From: Ambrosia x helenae
Taxonomy: Eukaryota > Streptophyta > Magnoliopsida > Asterales > Asteraceae
NCBI GenBank assembly: GCA_030844895.1
Contig: CM061231.1
Coordinates: 150,016,165 to 150,080,164, forward strand
Length of the DNA: 64,000 nt
Reading direction: 5' to 3'
Shown: positions 9,827 to 21,741 of the stretch, in pieces
How the letters are laid out: each line of letters starts with the position of its first letter
Position numbering within the stretch: position 1 is the stretch's first letter
Made by a program: the position numbers and the translations under genes
The notes under the pieces: model-generated
Told to the model about the DNA's origin: nothing
Databases searched by the model: none
What the model saw: the letters and a program-made list of their open reading frames with translations, nothing else

Positions 9827-9979
9827 TTGTGCTTATGGACGGTCAAGTGCTGTTTAGAATGTTATTACCGGCAGTACTTAACTTTATTCATAAGCTAGAG
9901 TTAATTGTAGCCACCTGTCTTTCATGCTTATCCTGGTTTTTTGTATTAGGTTTGGCAATCCACGATGTGGCTAATATTT
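9827..9979 (+). ncRNA. Two-hairpin H/ACA snoRNA, copy A (ATA box)
   Basis: Hairpin 1: CTTATG (9832-9837) pairs with CATAAG (9889-9894), and AAGTGCTG (9845-9852) pairs with CAGTACTT (9872-9879), leaving an internal loop like a pseudouridylation pocket. The hinge contains AGAGTTA, close to but not exactly ANANNA. Hairpin 2: TAGCCAC (9908-9914) pairs with GTGGCTA (9967-9973). The tail box is ATA (9974-9976) followed by three bases. In copy B the stem is CCGC/GCGG instead of CCAC/GTGG, a compensated change, and the box is a standard ACA. The rRNA target is unknown. Confidence 0.7.
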
Positions 9980-10676
9980 CTTAATTTGCATTGTTTAAAT
10001 TATGTATTAAGTTAATTTTACAGGGGTATTTTTTATTTTTTCTTTATTAAATCGTATAATGTTATGCTGATTTATGTATAGCTGTTTGGTGACAATGTTT
10101 TGTCACTAAAATTGGTGATGGATAACATGTATCAAGTTTAATATGCTATGAGAATATGATCGTGTGATGGTTTTGTTTTTTGGTGATCACAGGCATTGCA
10201 TCAGAAAATCAAATATGAAATGATGTACGTCCTTGATGCAAATCAAGCTTGGAAATTACAAATGTACAATATTGTGTTCATATTTGGTGTATAAGAAAAA
10301 ACTAAAAATGCTTAGTCCCATTTATCAATGGACTATTTCACCTTCTTCATATCGTTTGTTCACTTTGAAATATATCAATAAATAAATATTTCTAATGACA
10401 TATAATCCTTATCTTTCTTGCGTAAAGCAACACTATAAAAATTAAATAATGGTCCTATTGCTTCTAAGTTCTGTCTCTTTTCCTCCCAAATTCAACGGTT
10501 AAATGAATAGGTTAGGATATACAGATAATGGGTGGATGAATAAGAGGAGGGATTTGTTGTGCTAATTCTCTATTGCTTCTCCCTATCTCTTCTCTGTCTT
10601 CTTATCCCAGGCAAACCACCACCACACCTTACCATATCACTACCATAATCCACCTCCTTATTCCGCCACGCATCAA
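9980..10676. other. Spacer between duplicated copies A and B
   Basis: 9980-10140 still aligns in part to copy B after the 27398-27735 insertion. From about 10150 onward the sequence is unique, with no gene, tRNA or clear repeat seen. A pyrimidine-rich stretch lies at about 10565-10670. Confidence 0.5.
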
Positions 10677-10848
10677 TTCATTAGCAACATCAACTTGTTC
10701 TCATTAACAGTAGCATTACAATAATGTACTTTATTAGCACCATCAACTTGTTCCTCATTTACACTAGCATTTCTATGATGTACCCTATTAGCAATATCAA
10801 CTTGTTCCACATTCACACTAACACCACAATCATGTACCTCATCAACAG
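10677..10848 (-). mobile_element. MULE remnant B, left part (split by the Copia element)
   Basis: It matches remnant A around 1704-1940, including the ~50-bp acidic-region minisatellite. The match continues on the far side of the Copia element at 21742, which shows that the retrotransposon inserted here. Confidence 0.7.
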
Positions 10849-11443
10849 TGTAAAAAACTATGAATCTATATCAATATGAAATCATAACAACCATCCAAAA
10901 GAATAATCAGCACAAGATATAGCGACTGAAAACGGTGACAAAATCTTATTATTACCAACCCAAAATTAGTACCCAACCAAATTCTAAATCTCAAAAAATA
11001 TAGAGATCTATAAACGATCCAAGGTTAGAGATTTACTGATTGTCAAGATCAGCTAGGAAAATACAGAAAAATCTTACAAATAACACAAGACGAAACCCTA
11101 ACTGAATTACAGAGGATACAATGACAAAGAGAAAATATCTTAGCTAAACTCTGCAACTGAAGTCGAGCACCCTTTATATACTGGCTCTGAAAGCTTCTCT
11201 AGAGAAAGCACACTCTCACCAGCTATCCACCATTTGATTAAATTGACACGGATCAATACTTAATGAACGATCAGGATTAATTCTTGCACAAGCCAGGCTT
11301 TTAAGCCCAAGTCACACGAAGCCCATTTCCTTTCACCCTGAAACAATAAAGGCACACATACAACAGCCCACAATCTCCACAATAACTTAGGCCCAATCAA
11401 TATTCAACATAAGATAACATTTGAATTACAACATATTTTAACA
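10849..11443 (-). repeat. Copia 3' LTR
   Basis: 595 bp, starting TGTAAAAAAC and ending ATTTTAACA, aligned to the 5' LTR at 21127-21741. A C-run at 11444-11448 (G-run on the minus strand) next to it is the likely polypurine tract. Confidence 0.9.
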
Positions 11444-11516
11444 CCCCCATAATTCAAATGTTGAACAAGTCTAAACAACTCAAGTTTTTCACAAAGGATT
11501 TTATGTTGAGTAACAC

Positions 11517-11713
11517 TTAACCCTTTGTGAATATATTAGCTATCGGATCTTCAGAGCTGATTTTTAGAGCTTGAATAATATGGAGATCCACTTCAAAATG
11601 TTTTGTTTTGTCGTGGAAAACAGGATTAGCTGCTATAGGTAATGCAGCCTTGCTATCACTATAGAGTTTAACAGGAAGTTTTATATTGACATTTAACTCT
11701 TTTAACAAGTTAA
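11517..11713 (-). pseudogene. Copia RNase H C-terminal end
   Basis: This is the end of the Copia polyprotein, with DSKAALPIAANPVFHDKTKH, a typical RNase H tail motif. It is separated from the rest of the RNase H domain at about 16359 by the MULE, which inserted between codons for VIWL and INLLKEL. Confidence 0.88.
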
Positions 11714-11722
11714 TAAGCCAAA

Positions 11723-11928
11723 GAGAGAATTACACAGATTGTCCTTTAGTTATACATCAAATTGCATGCTGTGTCCTTTATGGAATTTTTTCACTCCTTA
11801 TGTCCTTTGTTTTATACACTTGTTACACCCTATGTCCATTAGACCAAACCAAGTTAAATATTTATGTTAAGTGTGTCACGTGCCCCTCACGTGAGGAGCA
11901 ATCCTGTCTTTTCACCACTCCATCTCCT
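11723..11928 (+). repeat. Left terminal inverted repeat of the MULE
   Basis: About 205 bp, repeated in inverted form at 16146-16349 with only scattered differences. Confidence 0.9.
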
Positions 11929-12024
11929 CCTCTGCTACCTTATAACGTTCAAAAAAATTAGGGCTTTTATATCAGATCAAAAAATTAGGGCTTTGTATCA
12001 CAATCAAAAAATTAGGGCTTTGCA

Positions 12025-12297
12025 ATGATGGTGTATTGTAGGTGTGGAATGCTCGCGATGATTCGAACATCAACAACACCAAAATACCCAGGTAGAAGAT
12101 TTTATTGTTGTCCAATCGGCTGTGGCTTTATTGGTTGGTGTGAACAGACGCAATATGTAGAGTCTAACTTTCAGACTGCTACTTTGCTTCGAAAGCTTCA
12201 AGAAAGTCAAGAGGAATCAAGGAAACTGAGAAGCAAGCTTTGGATTAGTTGGATTCTCTTCGTTTTTTTTGTTATTGTTGTAATTTATTGTTCTTGA
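12025..12297 (+). CDS. Small GRF-type zinc-finger protein with coiled coil and C-terminal membrane segment
   Basis: A 90-residue reading frame inside the MULE. Residues about 5-40 match the GRF zinc finger: CRCG near the start, then GRRFYCCP and GFIGWCE. Residues 50-70 are Gln/Glu/Leu-rich and likely coiled coil. Residues 71-90 form a hydrophobic helix (about WILFVFFVIVVIYC). GRF zinc fingers bind single-stranded or structured nucleic acid in other proteins. In plants, short GRF proteins of this layout are frequent near MULEs, and I infer an accessory transposon gene. The start is the second codon of an ATG-ATG pair or the first; both are in frame. Confidence 0.75.
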   Translation: MMVYCRCGMLAMIRTSTTPKYPGRRFYCCPIGCGFIGWCEQTQYVESNFQTATLLRKLQESQEESRKLRSKLWISWILFVFFVIVVIYCS

Positions 12298-12843
12298 ATA
12301 GTTAGTTGAAATGTAGTTGAAAGGACTTACAATGGTTATGAAATGTAAGAAATTTTGGTTATGAAATGTAAGAAATCATGTTATGAAATGGTTATCAAAT
12401 GTATTGTCAGAATTTTGATTGTCATAGTTTATGGTATATGGGTCATGAATTAGTCTGTGCACAATTAACAAATCTGTTTTCAAATGGGTCAAAATCCTAG
12501 ACAACAACAACCATTAACAAATCTGTTTTCAGATGAGTAAAAATCCTGAACAAACAACAACCATTGACAAATCAAAGTCTAATGGGTCAAAATCCTGGAC
12601 AAACAACAAGCATTAACAAACAAAGCTGTTTTCAGATGAGTATGTAACTACTGGACAAACAACAACCATTGACAAATCAAAGTCTAATGGGTCAAAATCC
12701 TAGACAAACAACAAGCATTAACAAAGCAGTTTAACAGATTTCAGTAAAACTAACATCAAACCATAACAGACTTCAGTAAAACATAATTCAAACCATAAAA
12801 TACTTCATTAAAACATAAACATTAGAGTCAACATAATAACACA
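12298..12843. other. Short-tandem-repeat spacer between the two convergent MULE genes
   Basis: Units such as 'aatgggtcaaaatcctgacaaacaacaa' and 'ccattgacaaatcaaagtct' recur three or four times between 12470 and 12740. No coding potential is seen. It probably holds the 3' ends of both transcripts. Confidence 0.6.
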
Positions 12844-15800
12844 CTAAGGCTGAACTTGTCCCTTGCAGGTCCTGCTATTGTGCCCCACATTCCCACATTT
12901 GTTGCATTTCTTGGGGATCCCTTTTTGTGATAACTTTCCCCCTTTTGTTGCATCTTCCAATTCAACAGGGGACTTCTTTCTAACCTTCTTTGGCCTGCCA
13001 ATGGGCTTATGATGGTAGGGTGCAGTTAGAGTAGCTGGGACATTAGACTTAGGCGACATTGTCCTTCCATTGATAGGATAAATCTTGTAGTTGTAAACCT
13101 CCTTCCACCTAGCAACTGTATAGACAGGATGAACATATGTCTCTGGTAGTTCTGTTTCCCTACCACTATACATGTTCTTGTTCCAGATTGCAGCCACAAT
13201 ATGTTTGCATGGCATCCCAGTGATCTCATACTTCCTGCAAGTGCATTATCTCTTTCTCAAATCCACCACAACACCAAAACCTGCTGGCCCCCTAACCTGA
13301 TAATGATCTTCCCCATTCCACAACACAGTGCACCTACTGGCTTGCTGCTTAATTTCTTCAAACTTTAGGGTAGCTTTAGGTGTTAATGGTCCATCAGCAT
13401 TGTCCATCAGGTGAAGCACATTCACAATCCTTCTCATTAGATACTTTCTGATGTACTCCAACATAGTAATAATTGGCTTGTCTCTTGCATCTACCAGCTG
13501 GGAATTAAAGCTTTCACACATATTGTTCAATAGCACATCTGATATTGCCCTCCCTAGAATATGAATAATGAAAAACATTAATGGAACTGTTGGCAAACAA
13601 TGGCAAACAATGGAAAACAATAAATCAGAAAACTTACCAGTGAAATGTGATTTGGACCAATGTTTTGGTGGGATGGCAGAAAACCACTGCATAGCTTCAA
13701 CATTAAAATCTTTCAAATCTTTCATATTTTGTTCAAAATATGGAACTGTTGATGATGAGGCCATCTTCCACAGATGATCCTTGTATGCTTTACCCTTGAA
13801 CCTCAGTTTCATATTCTCATGAATATGTCTGAGGCAAAACCTATGTTCAGCATATGGAAATAGTTTCTCTATTGCAGGAATAATACCCTAAACAAATTGC
13901 AACATTTTATGTATTCAGTAATATGTAATACCCTAAACAAAGTAATAAAGTAAATAAGGGACTCACCTTTTGTCTGTCACTAATGAAGGTGAAGTATGAG
14001 TCATTCTCCAAATCAATGTCATCAGCTAGGCATTGGAGGAACCATGTCCAAGAGTTCAAAGTCTCAGCCTCCACAACTGCATATGCTAAGGGGTATATCC
14101 CATTATTAGGGTCAACACCCACAGCAGACAACACCTGACCTGGGTATGGACCCTTAACAAAAGCACCATCAAGACCCAATAAAGGTCTACCAATAGCCTT
14201 GAACCCCTTCTTTAGTGACCCTAAACAAATGTAAATCCTCTTGAACTTCCTTGTATCTGAATTTGGATCTGGACATGGTTCTACTTCAATATGAACTGTT
14301 GTACCTGGATTGGTTTTCATCAGTTTACCACAATAATCCCTCAAGATACTGTATTGTGCTTGATAGTCACCATGTAGCTTTGTAAGGGCTTTTGTTTTAG
14401 CTCTAAAGGCTTTCATCTTTGATATCCCAATCTCAAACTTCCTCTGAAATTGCTCTTGAACTGCCTTAACATGTATGTTAGGGTTTTCCTTAATCTGTTG
14501 CATCAACTGTTTGCTAAGAAAGGTAGAGGTGCAATGATAAACAGATCTACTTTGAAGACACTTGTGTTGAGTGACAAGAGTCCTCACCCTCCAAGTTTCT
14601 GCAACTCCCTCCTTGGAAACTAGAATGGTCCATGGACAACACACTTTATTGGGGTTAGATTTATTCCCTCTTCCACCCACATTAACTTGTTTGTCCTTTT
14701 CCCCTTTAATTTTCACACCAACTCCTTTAGGTTTATCAGATTTCACCTTAGATCCTTTGACTTTGACTTTACCCTTCCCTTTAATGCTTGACTTACCACC
14801 TATGTCAGCATGGTTATGAATACCAACTTCATCTACATGAAAATTAGGCAACTGACCTCTGCAAACAGCCCTCACCCTAACTAAATCATCCTCCACAATC
14901 CTAAGCTCCCTTCTAGTTTCAACTGCATGCAGTTTAATTAACTCTTTGGCCTCCATTTTACTTCCAAAAATCTGCCCACAAAAGAAGTTACTGTTGTTCT
15001 CATTAGCATTCCTTACATCCCTAAGCATTTTCTTCCTAACCCTTGATGCATCCTCATCAGACTCACTGCCACTATCAAAATCATTGCACAATACATCATC
15101 CTCAATGTTTTCAGAAGGTCCCTCATTATTATTCTCATCAATCCCTAGATCAATGTTAAGTTTAAAATCCCTCATGTCTACATCTACATCATCCTTACAT
15201 GCATCCTCACCATCAAAATCACTATCACTGTCTTCCTCAATTTCATCTACATCATCCATATTTATGTCATCATCAATTTTTTCAGCATTCTTATGTTTAT
15301 CATTGTCTATTTTCTTATCTTTATGTTTATCATTGTCTATCTTCTTATCTATATGTTTATCATTGTCTATCTTCTTACCTTTTAACCTATCAGTTTCATC
15401 AACATTAGACCTAGACCCAAAGAAAGGATCAAAATCCTCAAAAAAACCAGCATCATAAATCTGTTCAGGGGTAATTCCACTGCAAGGGGTGTTGGTTGAG
15501 TTACACATTCACCAAATTCATCCATGAAAAAAGCATTTGTATACCCAAATTCAACATAAACCCTCATCACCAAGCTACTGTTATTCCATACAAACTTCAA
15601 AAAATTTCCAACATCAACGTCGTTGCCTAATGATCTAAGACCAGTATCTAAATCCCATTTGGCTCAACATAATGATAAAACCTAACCATTTCAACAGAAT
15701 AATCTAGCTTCTCTACCATTTGATCTAGTGTGTTAACACAGAAATAATGTTGATTAAGCAGATCAACAAGGCTAACCTTCCCTTCCAAATACTCTCTGCC

Positions 15801-16040
15801 ATTGCCCTGTGTGAAATGTCCTCCATGATGCAGTTCAATCGAAAACAACCCATCATATGTGCCTGTTTACAACCAGTAAACGTACATTAATTTATGTTCA
15901 AAATTAATATAAAAAAAAAATACAAACTTTAACACACACTTACCATAGATACCATCAATATCTTCCTGTTCTAGATTTTCGTGTATGTAAAATCGTTCAT
16001 CTCTCACATCAGGGCTTAGTGCCCGACTATCAAAATCCAT
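12844..16040 (-). pseudogene. MURA-type Mutator transposase (PB1-like, MuDR, DDE, SWIM, CCHC)
   Basis: Predicted exons are 16040-15944, 15862-13967, 13887-13638 and 13553-12844, all with GT-AG introns and matching phases. Domains in order: a PB1-like N-terminal domain (about 15860-15600); a long Asp/Lys-rich acidic region (15500-14950); the MuDR DNA-binding region; the MULE DDE transposase core with the first Asp in GLDGAFVKGPYPGQ, the second in FISDRQKG and the Glu in MCESFNSQLVDA; a SWIM zinc finger (CRKYE...MPCKHI, about 13240-13200); and a CCHC knuckle CNKCGNVGHNSRTC near the end. Defects are a one-base frameshift near 15505 and an in-frame TAA at 13246-13248. All catalytic residues remain, so inactivation looks recent. 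Confidence 0.9.
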
Positions 16041-16145
16041 TGTCGTCGTTTGGGTGTAATTTTGGGCGGGAATTAGTTAGGGTTTACAGTGTTGGTTTAG
16101 CTTAAATGATGTGGGTTATGTTGGATTATATAGAGATGTAAACGT

Positions 16146-16349
16146 TTAAATAGAGGGTGAAAAGACAAGATTGCCCCTCACGTGAGGGGCACGTGACACA
16201 CTTAACAGTGTTTTTTAACTTGGTTTGGTCTAAAGGACATAGGGTGTAACAAGTGTATAAAACAAAGGACATAAGGAGTGAAAAATTTCCATAAAGGACA
16301 CAGGATGCAATTTGATGTATAACTAAAGGACAATCTGTGTAATTCTCTC
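16146..16349 (-). repeat. Right terminal inverted repeat of the MULE
   Basis: Reverse complement of 11723-11928 with a few substitutions. It contains the cacgtgag motif and lies about 100 bp upstream of the transposase start, so it probably carries the promoter. Confidence 0.9.
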
Positions 16350-16358
16350 TAAGCCAAA

Positions 16359-19300
16359 TTACTTCACATGAGGCTGAGCACATAGCTCTGTATTCAGCCT
16401 CAGCACTAGACCTGGAAACAGTGCTCTATTTCTTTGATTTCCAGGAGATTAAAGAACCTCCTAAGAAAACACAGAACCCAGTAACCGATTTCCTAGAAAT
16501 AAGGCATTTAGCCCAGCCATAATCCACATAACCACATAGATCAAACTGATCTGACTGTTTAAATACAATGCCCTTTTCAGGAGACGATTTCAAGTACCTT
16601 AATAATCAAAGAGCAACCTTCAAATGAAACTTTGAAGGTCTATGCATGAACTGACTTAGAAATTGTACAACATAACTTATATCTGGTCTTGTTAAAGACA
16701 AGTATATAAGTTTGCCAATGAGTTTTTGAAACCCAATCACATTTTCTAACATGTCAGTTTCTTTAGAGTTTTTTGCAGTAACAATAAAACTTTGTACAAT
16801 TGGAGTACTAATTGGTTTACATCCTAGATAACTATTCACTTAACAACTCAAGACAATACTTTCTTTAGGACAAACAAATGCTTTGTTTCATTATTTCCTG
16901 TGATAACTATGTCATCTACATAGACTAATAAGACAGTAAACTTGCCACTACAAAATTTAACAAACAGAGAATAGTCACACACTCTGCAAAAAACCTATTT
17001 TAATCAAAACATCAACTAATTTTTCATTCCATTTTCTAGGGGCTTGTTTAAGCCAATAGAGAGATTTGACCAGTTTGCATACCTTGGTCTCATCTTTGGA
17101 ATAGTACCCTTCTAGTAATGTCATATAGACATCCTTAGAAATTGAACCATACAAGAATGCATTATTTATATCAAGTTGATATAAAGGCCAACTGTTTTTC
17201 ACAGCAAGACTTATGACAAACCTAACAGACACCATTTTTACAACAGGAGAAAATGTTCTCCAAAATCAAGACATTCTCTTTGGTTGTATCCTTTAGCAAC
17301 CAATCTAGCCTTATATCTCTCAACCTCTCCATTTGACTTATACTTGACGTTGTAAATCCATTTACAACGTATAGGTTTCCTACCAACAGGTAAATCAGTA
17401 AGAACCCATGTATTGTTCCTATATAAAGCTTCCATTTCAGAATTCATTGCCTCAACTCACCTGGGATCCTTGGCAGCTTCATAATAGGAACTGGGTTCAA
17501 CTGTTTAAAACAGACACAAAAGACATGTTTTCAGTTGACAATTTAAATAATTGACAACCTTTTCAAGACCATACTTCACTTTTCCCTCAATGACATAATC
17601 ATTGAAGTGTTTTGAAAGACTGGAAACCCTATCAGACCTTCTAACACTTCCCTCATATTGGGTTTGTTCAACATTTACCTGTTCCACATCTTGGTTTGCC
17701 CTACTAGCTAGTTTGCCCTACTAGAACTCCTACAACCTGGACTGCCAGGCTGCTGACTGCTGTCTACCCCCTAGCAGTCCTGAGAGAAGATCTTAGTTGC
17801 AAACTAGTAGAACTGGTTTGAGTCATATTTTGGGCCCCTTCATCATTGGGAAGATTATTACTCTCATCATGTTTAGAATTTTGGTCATTAGTTTCAACAC
17901 TATCAAAGAAATTTAAGTGATTTACACTATCATCTATAAAACTAGTTTCCTTTTCAACAATGAAAGATTGTTTAAAAGGATAAATTTCTTCATAAAACCT
18001 AATATCTCTTGAAATAATAATTTGTTTAGACTCTAAACACCACAACTTATATCCTTTTTTAACATTTGAATACCCTATTAAGACACATTTTTCAGAGCTA
18101 ACAGAAAGTTTACCAGTATTATTAAGTATAGTGTTGAAACACAAATAGCCAAAATTCTTGATATGATCAAGAGTTGGGGGGAACCCATACACTAACTCAT
18201 AGGGACTCTTACCTAACAGAACAGAAGAAGGAATCATGTTAATCAAATACGTGGCAGTTAGAATGCAATCACCACAAAACCTAAGAGGCAAACCACTCTG
18301 AAACAAAAGAGCTCTGGCAGTATTCAAGCGATGCCTGTGTTTCCTTTCAGCAATTCCATTTTGCTGAGGGGTGTAGGCACATGATGTTTGGTGTATAATA
18401 CCATTATTATTACAAAAACTTTCCATTTGTTTATTAACAAATTCTGTACCATTATCAATTCTAAAGATTTTAACAGGAGCTTTAAACTGTGTTTTCACAA
18501 GCTCATAAAAAACCAATAAATTTTCAAGCACTTCAGTTTTACTTTTCAACATATAACACCAGACAGATCTTGAATAATCATCCACAACTGTTAAAAAATA
18601 CTTAAAACCTTCCATACTAGTAATCTTATATGGTCCCCACACATCAAGATGAACTAGATCACCTATCTGTTTGGACTTATGGTCACTAATAGGAAAAAGG
18701 AACCCTCACTTGTTTAGCCTTGTGACATATATCATAGGGTTGTGAGTTCCTTTGACCAAGGTTTAAGTCTTTTCTAAGAACAGACAATACTTGATCAGAG
18801 GGATGCCCCAATCTACTGTGCCAAAGATTGGCATCATTAGTATTATTAAAACAAGAATTATTGACACTCACACTTTTTCCAACAAAATAGAGACCATCAC
18901 TTTGTGTATCAGTCACAAGGACCCTTTTGGACTTGGAATCCTGAATATAACATCTTTCTTCATCAAACAGAACACTAAGTTTATTATCTCTAGACAGTTT
19001 ATGAACAGATAACAAGTTTACACAATAATCAGGAACTAAGAATACATCATACAGGACAACACCATCGGCTAACTTGATATCTCCTATCTTAGTTACCTTG
19101 GAACTTGTCCCATTGGGATGTTTAACCTGAATATTGTACTCAGAGATTTCAACACAATTGACCATTTCTTTGTCATTGTTGGTCATGTGTTGATTTGCCC
19201 CTGAGTCTGTTATCCATCCATGACTAAGAGCATATTTGGCAAAGCTAGAACAACTACTAAAGTTTTCTAAGACTTTAGCCAAATTTGAGATCTTAGTTAT

Positions 19301-20437
19301 ACATGAAAAACCATTAACAAAGACACTTTTACCTCCAGAATTGGAGTTTTGTGTCTCATTTCCACCTTTATCACTGATCAGACTCATAAGCTTGGATATC
19401 TGTTCAAGTGAGAAAAGAAAAACAGGAGAAGAACTACTAGACAAAGTAGTTGATGGACTACCTTGTTTAGTGTTAGACATATTACAAGACATATTAGACC
19501 TAGAAACCTGCCCTCCTGGCTTCTTTTTAAAACCCGGAGGATACCCAACTAATTCATAACATCTGTCAATAGTGTGACCTATCATGTTACAGTGAGTACA
19601 CTTTAAATTTGGATTAGGACCTCTATTAGTAACCTTCTTTCTATTTTCATACACCTGATTACTTTTAGACACAAATGCTACATTTTGTCCTTTAGATGTT
19701 GCACCAAAACCTCTATGAGATTCTTTTCTGGATACAATAGCAAATGCATTTTTGATAGTGGGCAAAGGGTCTCTAGTTAACAAATTTGTTCTAACAGGTT
19801 GATACACATCATCTAAACCCATGAGGAACTGCATCAACTTTATCATACTTCTAAATTTATTAAAGTCTTTTGAAGCTTGACAAGTACAGGAAGGCAACTG
19901 TACAGTAACATCAAATTGTTTCCACATGGTGTTTAGTTTATGGTAGTATTCTGCAACAAAACTACCATTTTGACTAAGAGAGTTAATCTTTTGATAAAGA
20001 TTAAACACAACAAACCCATCTACTTTATCATAGGTCTCCTTTAAGTCTGTCCATACTTCAGTAGCAAGTTTAGAAAACACTTGTCCTAGATAAAACTCTT
20101 CACTCACAGAATTTAATAACCAATTTAAGACCACTGAATTGCACCTATCCCATTGTTTACTTAACACTTCATCATTTACATGTTTTATATATGTACCATC
20201 TATGAATCCTGCCTTATTTTTAGTTTCTAAAGCAAGTTTCATAGAACTAGACTAGACAGAATAATTTTCAGTGCCTTTCAACTTCATACTTATTATGGAC
20301 AGACTTGTGGTGTCACTTGGATGTAAGTACAAAGGGTCACTTATATCCAATTTACTGATTAAGGTGCCAACATCAGCAGCACTACCGCCTGCTGCTGCTT
20401 CACCTCCACCAATATCACCCATATCCAACACAGACAA
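16359..20437 (-). pseudogene. Copia gag-pol polyprotein, decayed
   Basis: Gag starts at 20437. Domains in order: a gag domain (20200-19700); a zinc knuckle CTHCNMIGHTIDRC (about 19590); protease WITDSGANQHMT (about 19190); GAG-pre-integrase LWHSRLGHPSDQ (about 18800); the integrase core with DDYSR, DNGTEF and the downstream Glu (18642-17900); RT (17450-16900) with LDINNAFLYG and YVDD (16911-16922); and RNase H (16840-16359, continued at 11517). Breaks: an amber codon at 20252-20254 (probably Trp to stop), an extra T in a T-run near 18700, and several shifts between 17760 and 16600. The gag start was chosen because the frame opens there just inside the leader. Confidence 0.9.
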
Positions 20438-21114
20438 TAGACAACAACAAATACAAGAATATCACACAAAAGAAAACAAAGAACAGACAAGAGAACCTAG
20501 AAGGCGAAGCTGTGTCAGTGTTCAGATCATGGGTTCATCACTCATAGGTGCCCACACAGATCTTAACACAGGAGCCTTTTATTATCTAGAGTGTGTTTAT
20601 ATATATATATATACACACACACTTATGTATATAGCAACTAATACACACAGACAAGAAACCAATACAAGACAAACATGTACACACAGATAGACACCAACAA
20701 CACCAATATCAAATGTCGGTCCACCCTAACCCGGCCAAAGACACCTAGACCAGAACAATACAGGTTACAAACAAGAACAATCTCACCAAATGGGGACCCA
20801 AGTTAGGGTTCTCCAAACTTACAGCCTATACCTTCACTTAGGGTATAGAATTGTAAGTGCAATTGAAGCAGTTTCCAATTCCAATCCAAAGAACAACCAA
20901 CAATGGTTGACAATCAACAACCAAGACCATACAAACAAGATAATAGACCAGATCTATGAATAGAGATCACATCTATCGTAGACAAGACTAGAAGGACTAG
21001 ATCTATATTAAAGGTAAGATCCAAGACCAAAAAACAACAAGACTTAGACACAAGAGCTCAGATATGCAGCGAAAACACCAGAATCAAAACCAGAAATGAT
21101 ATTAGAGCCCAATA
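20438..21114 (-). other. Copia 5' leader
   Basis: Untranslated leader between the primer-binding site and gag. It includes a short TA/CA dinucleotide tract at about 20595-20630. No open frame of note. Confidence 0.6.
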
Positions 21115-21126
21115 GCTCTGATACCA
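21115..21126 (-). promoter_or_regulatory. Copia primer-binding site (tRNA-Met)
   Basis: The minus strand reads TGGTATCAGAGC directly after the 5' LTR terminus CA at 21127, complementary to initiator tRNA-Met. Confidence 0.92.
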
Positions 21127-21741
21127 TGTAAAAAACTATGAATCTATACTAATATGAAATCATAACAACAACCATCCAAGACAATAATCAACACAAGATA
21201 TAGCGACTGAAAACGGTGACAAAATCTTATTATTACCAACCAAAAATCAGTACCCAACCAAACCCTAGATCTCTACAAACATAGAGATCTATAAACGATA
21301 CAAGGTCAGAGATCTACTGATTGTCTAGATCAGTTGATCATCTAACTAAGGAAAATACAGAGAAATCTTACAAAGAACACAAGACGAAACCCTAACTGAA
21401 TTACAGAGGATACAATGGCAAAGAAAGAAAAAATATCTGAGCTAAACCCTGCAACTGAAGTCGAGCACCCTTTATATAGGGGATCCGGAAGCTTCTCCAT
21501 AGAAAGCACACTCTCACCAGCTATCCACCATTCGATCAAATTGACACGGATCGATACTTAATGAACGATCAGGATTAATTCTTGCACAAGCCAGGCTTTT
21601 AAGCCCAAGTCATACGAAGCCCATTTCCTTTCACCCTGAAACAATAAAGGCCCACATACAACAGCCCACAATCTCCACAATAACTTAGGCCCAATCAATA
21701 TTCAACATAAGATAACATTTGAATTACAACATATTTTAACA
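21127..21741 (-). repeat. Copia 5' LTR
   Basis: 615 bp, TGTAAAAAAC...TTTTAACA. On the minus strand a TATA-like sequence lies in 'cctatataaaggg' (about 21470-21482). It is followed on the right by the TSD agcag. Confidence 0.92.

Larger units (their letters stand above)
11723..16349 (-). mobile_element. MuDR-type Mutator-like element nested in the Copia element
   Basis: It spans 4,627 bp with ~200-bp terminal inverted repeats beginning GAGAGAATTACACAGATTG. The perfect 9-bp TSD taagccaaa lies at 11714-11722 and 16350-16358. It has two convergent genes: a MURA-type transposase on the minus strand and a small GRF zinc-finger gene on the plus strand, as in full-length plant MULEs. Both TIRs contain the palindrome-rich 'cccctcacgtgagg' segment. 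The structure is complete, but the transposase has a frameshift and a stop, so it was active in the recent past but probably cannot move itself now. Confidence 0.93.
10849..21741 (-). mobile_element. Ty1/Copia LTR retrotransposon carrying a nested MULE
   Basis: The LTRs are 10849-11443 (3' LTR) and 21127-21741 (5' LTR) and both run TGTAAAAAAC...TTTTAACA. The flanks are aacag (10844-10848) and agcag (21742-21746), a 5-bp TSD with one mutation; the uninterrupted locus in copy A reads agcag. The primer-binding site abuts the 5' LTR. Domain order gag, protease, integrase, reverse transcriptase, RNase H is that of Copia. Without the nested MULE it is about 6.3 kb. The LTRs differ at several positions and by about 20 bp in length, so the insertion is not recent. 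Confidence 0.92.

Noticed and set aside
14571..15458. Plus-strand frames rich in Leu/Ser/Pro (14571-14819, 14946-15458, 15199-15408)
   Set aside because: They are the antisense of the acidic, Asp/Lys-rich region of the MULE transposase; low-complexity coding creates open antisense frames.
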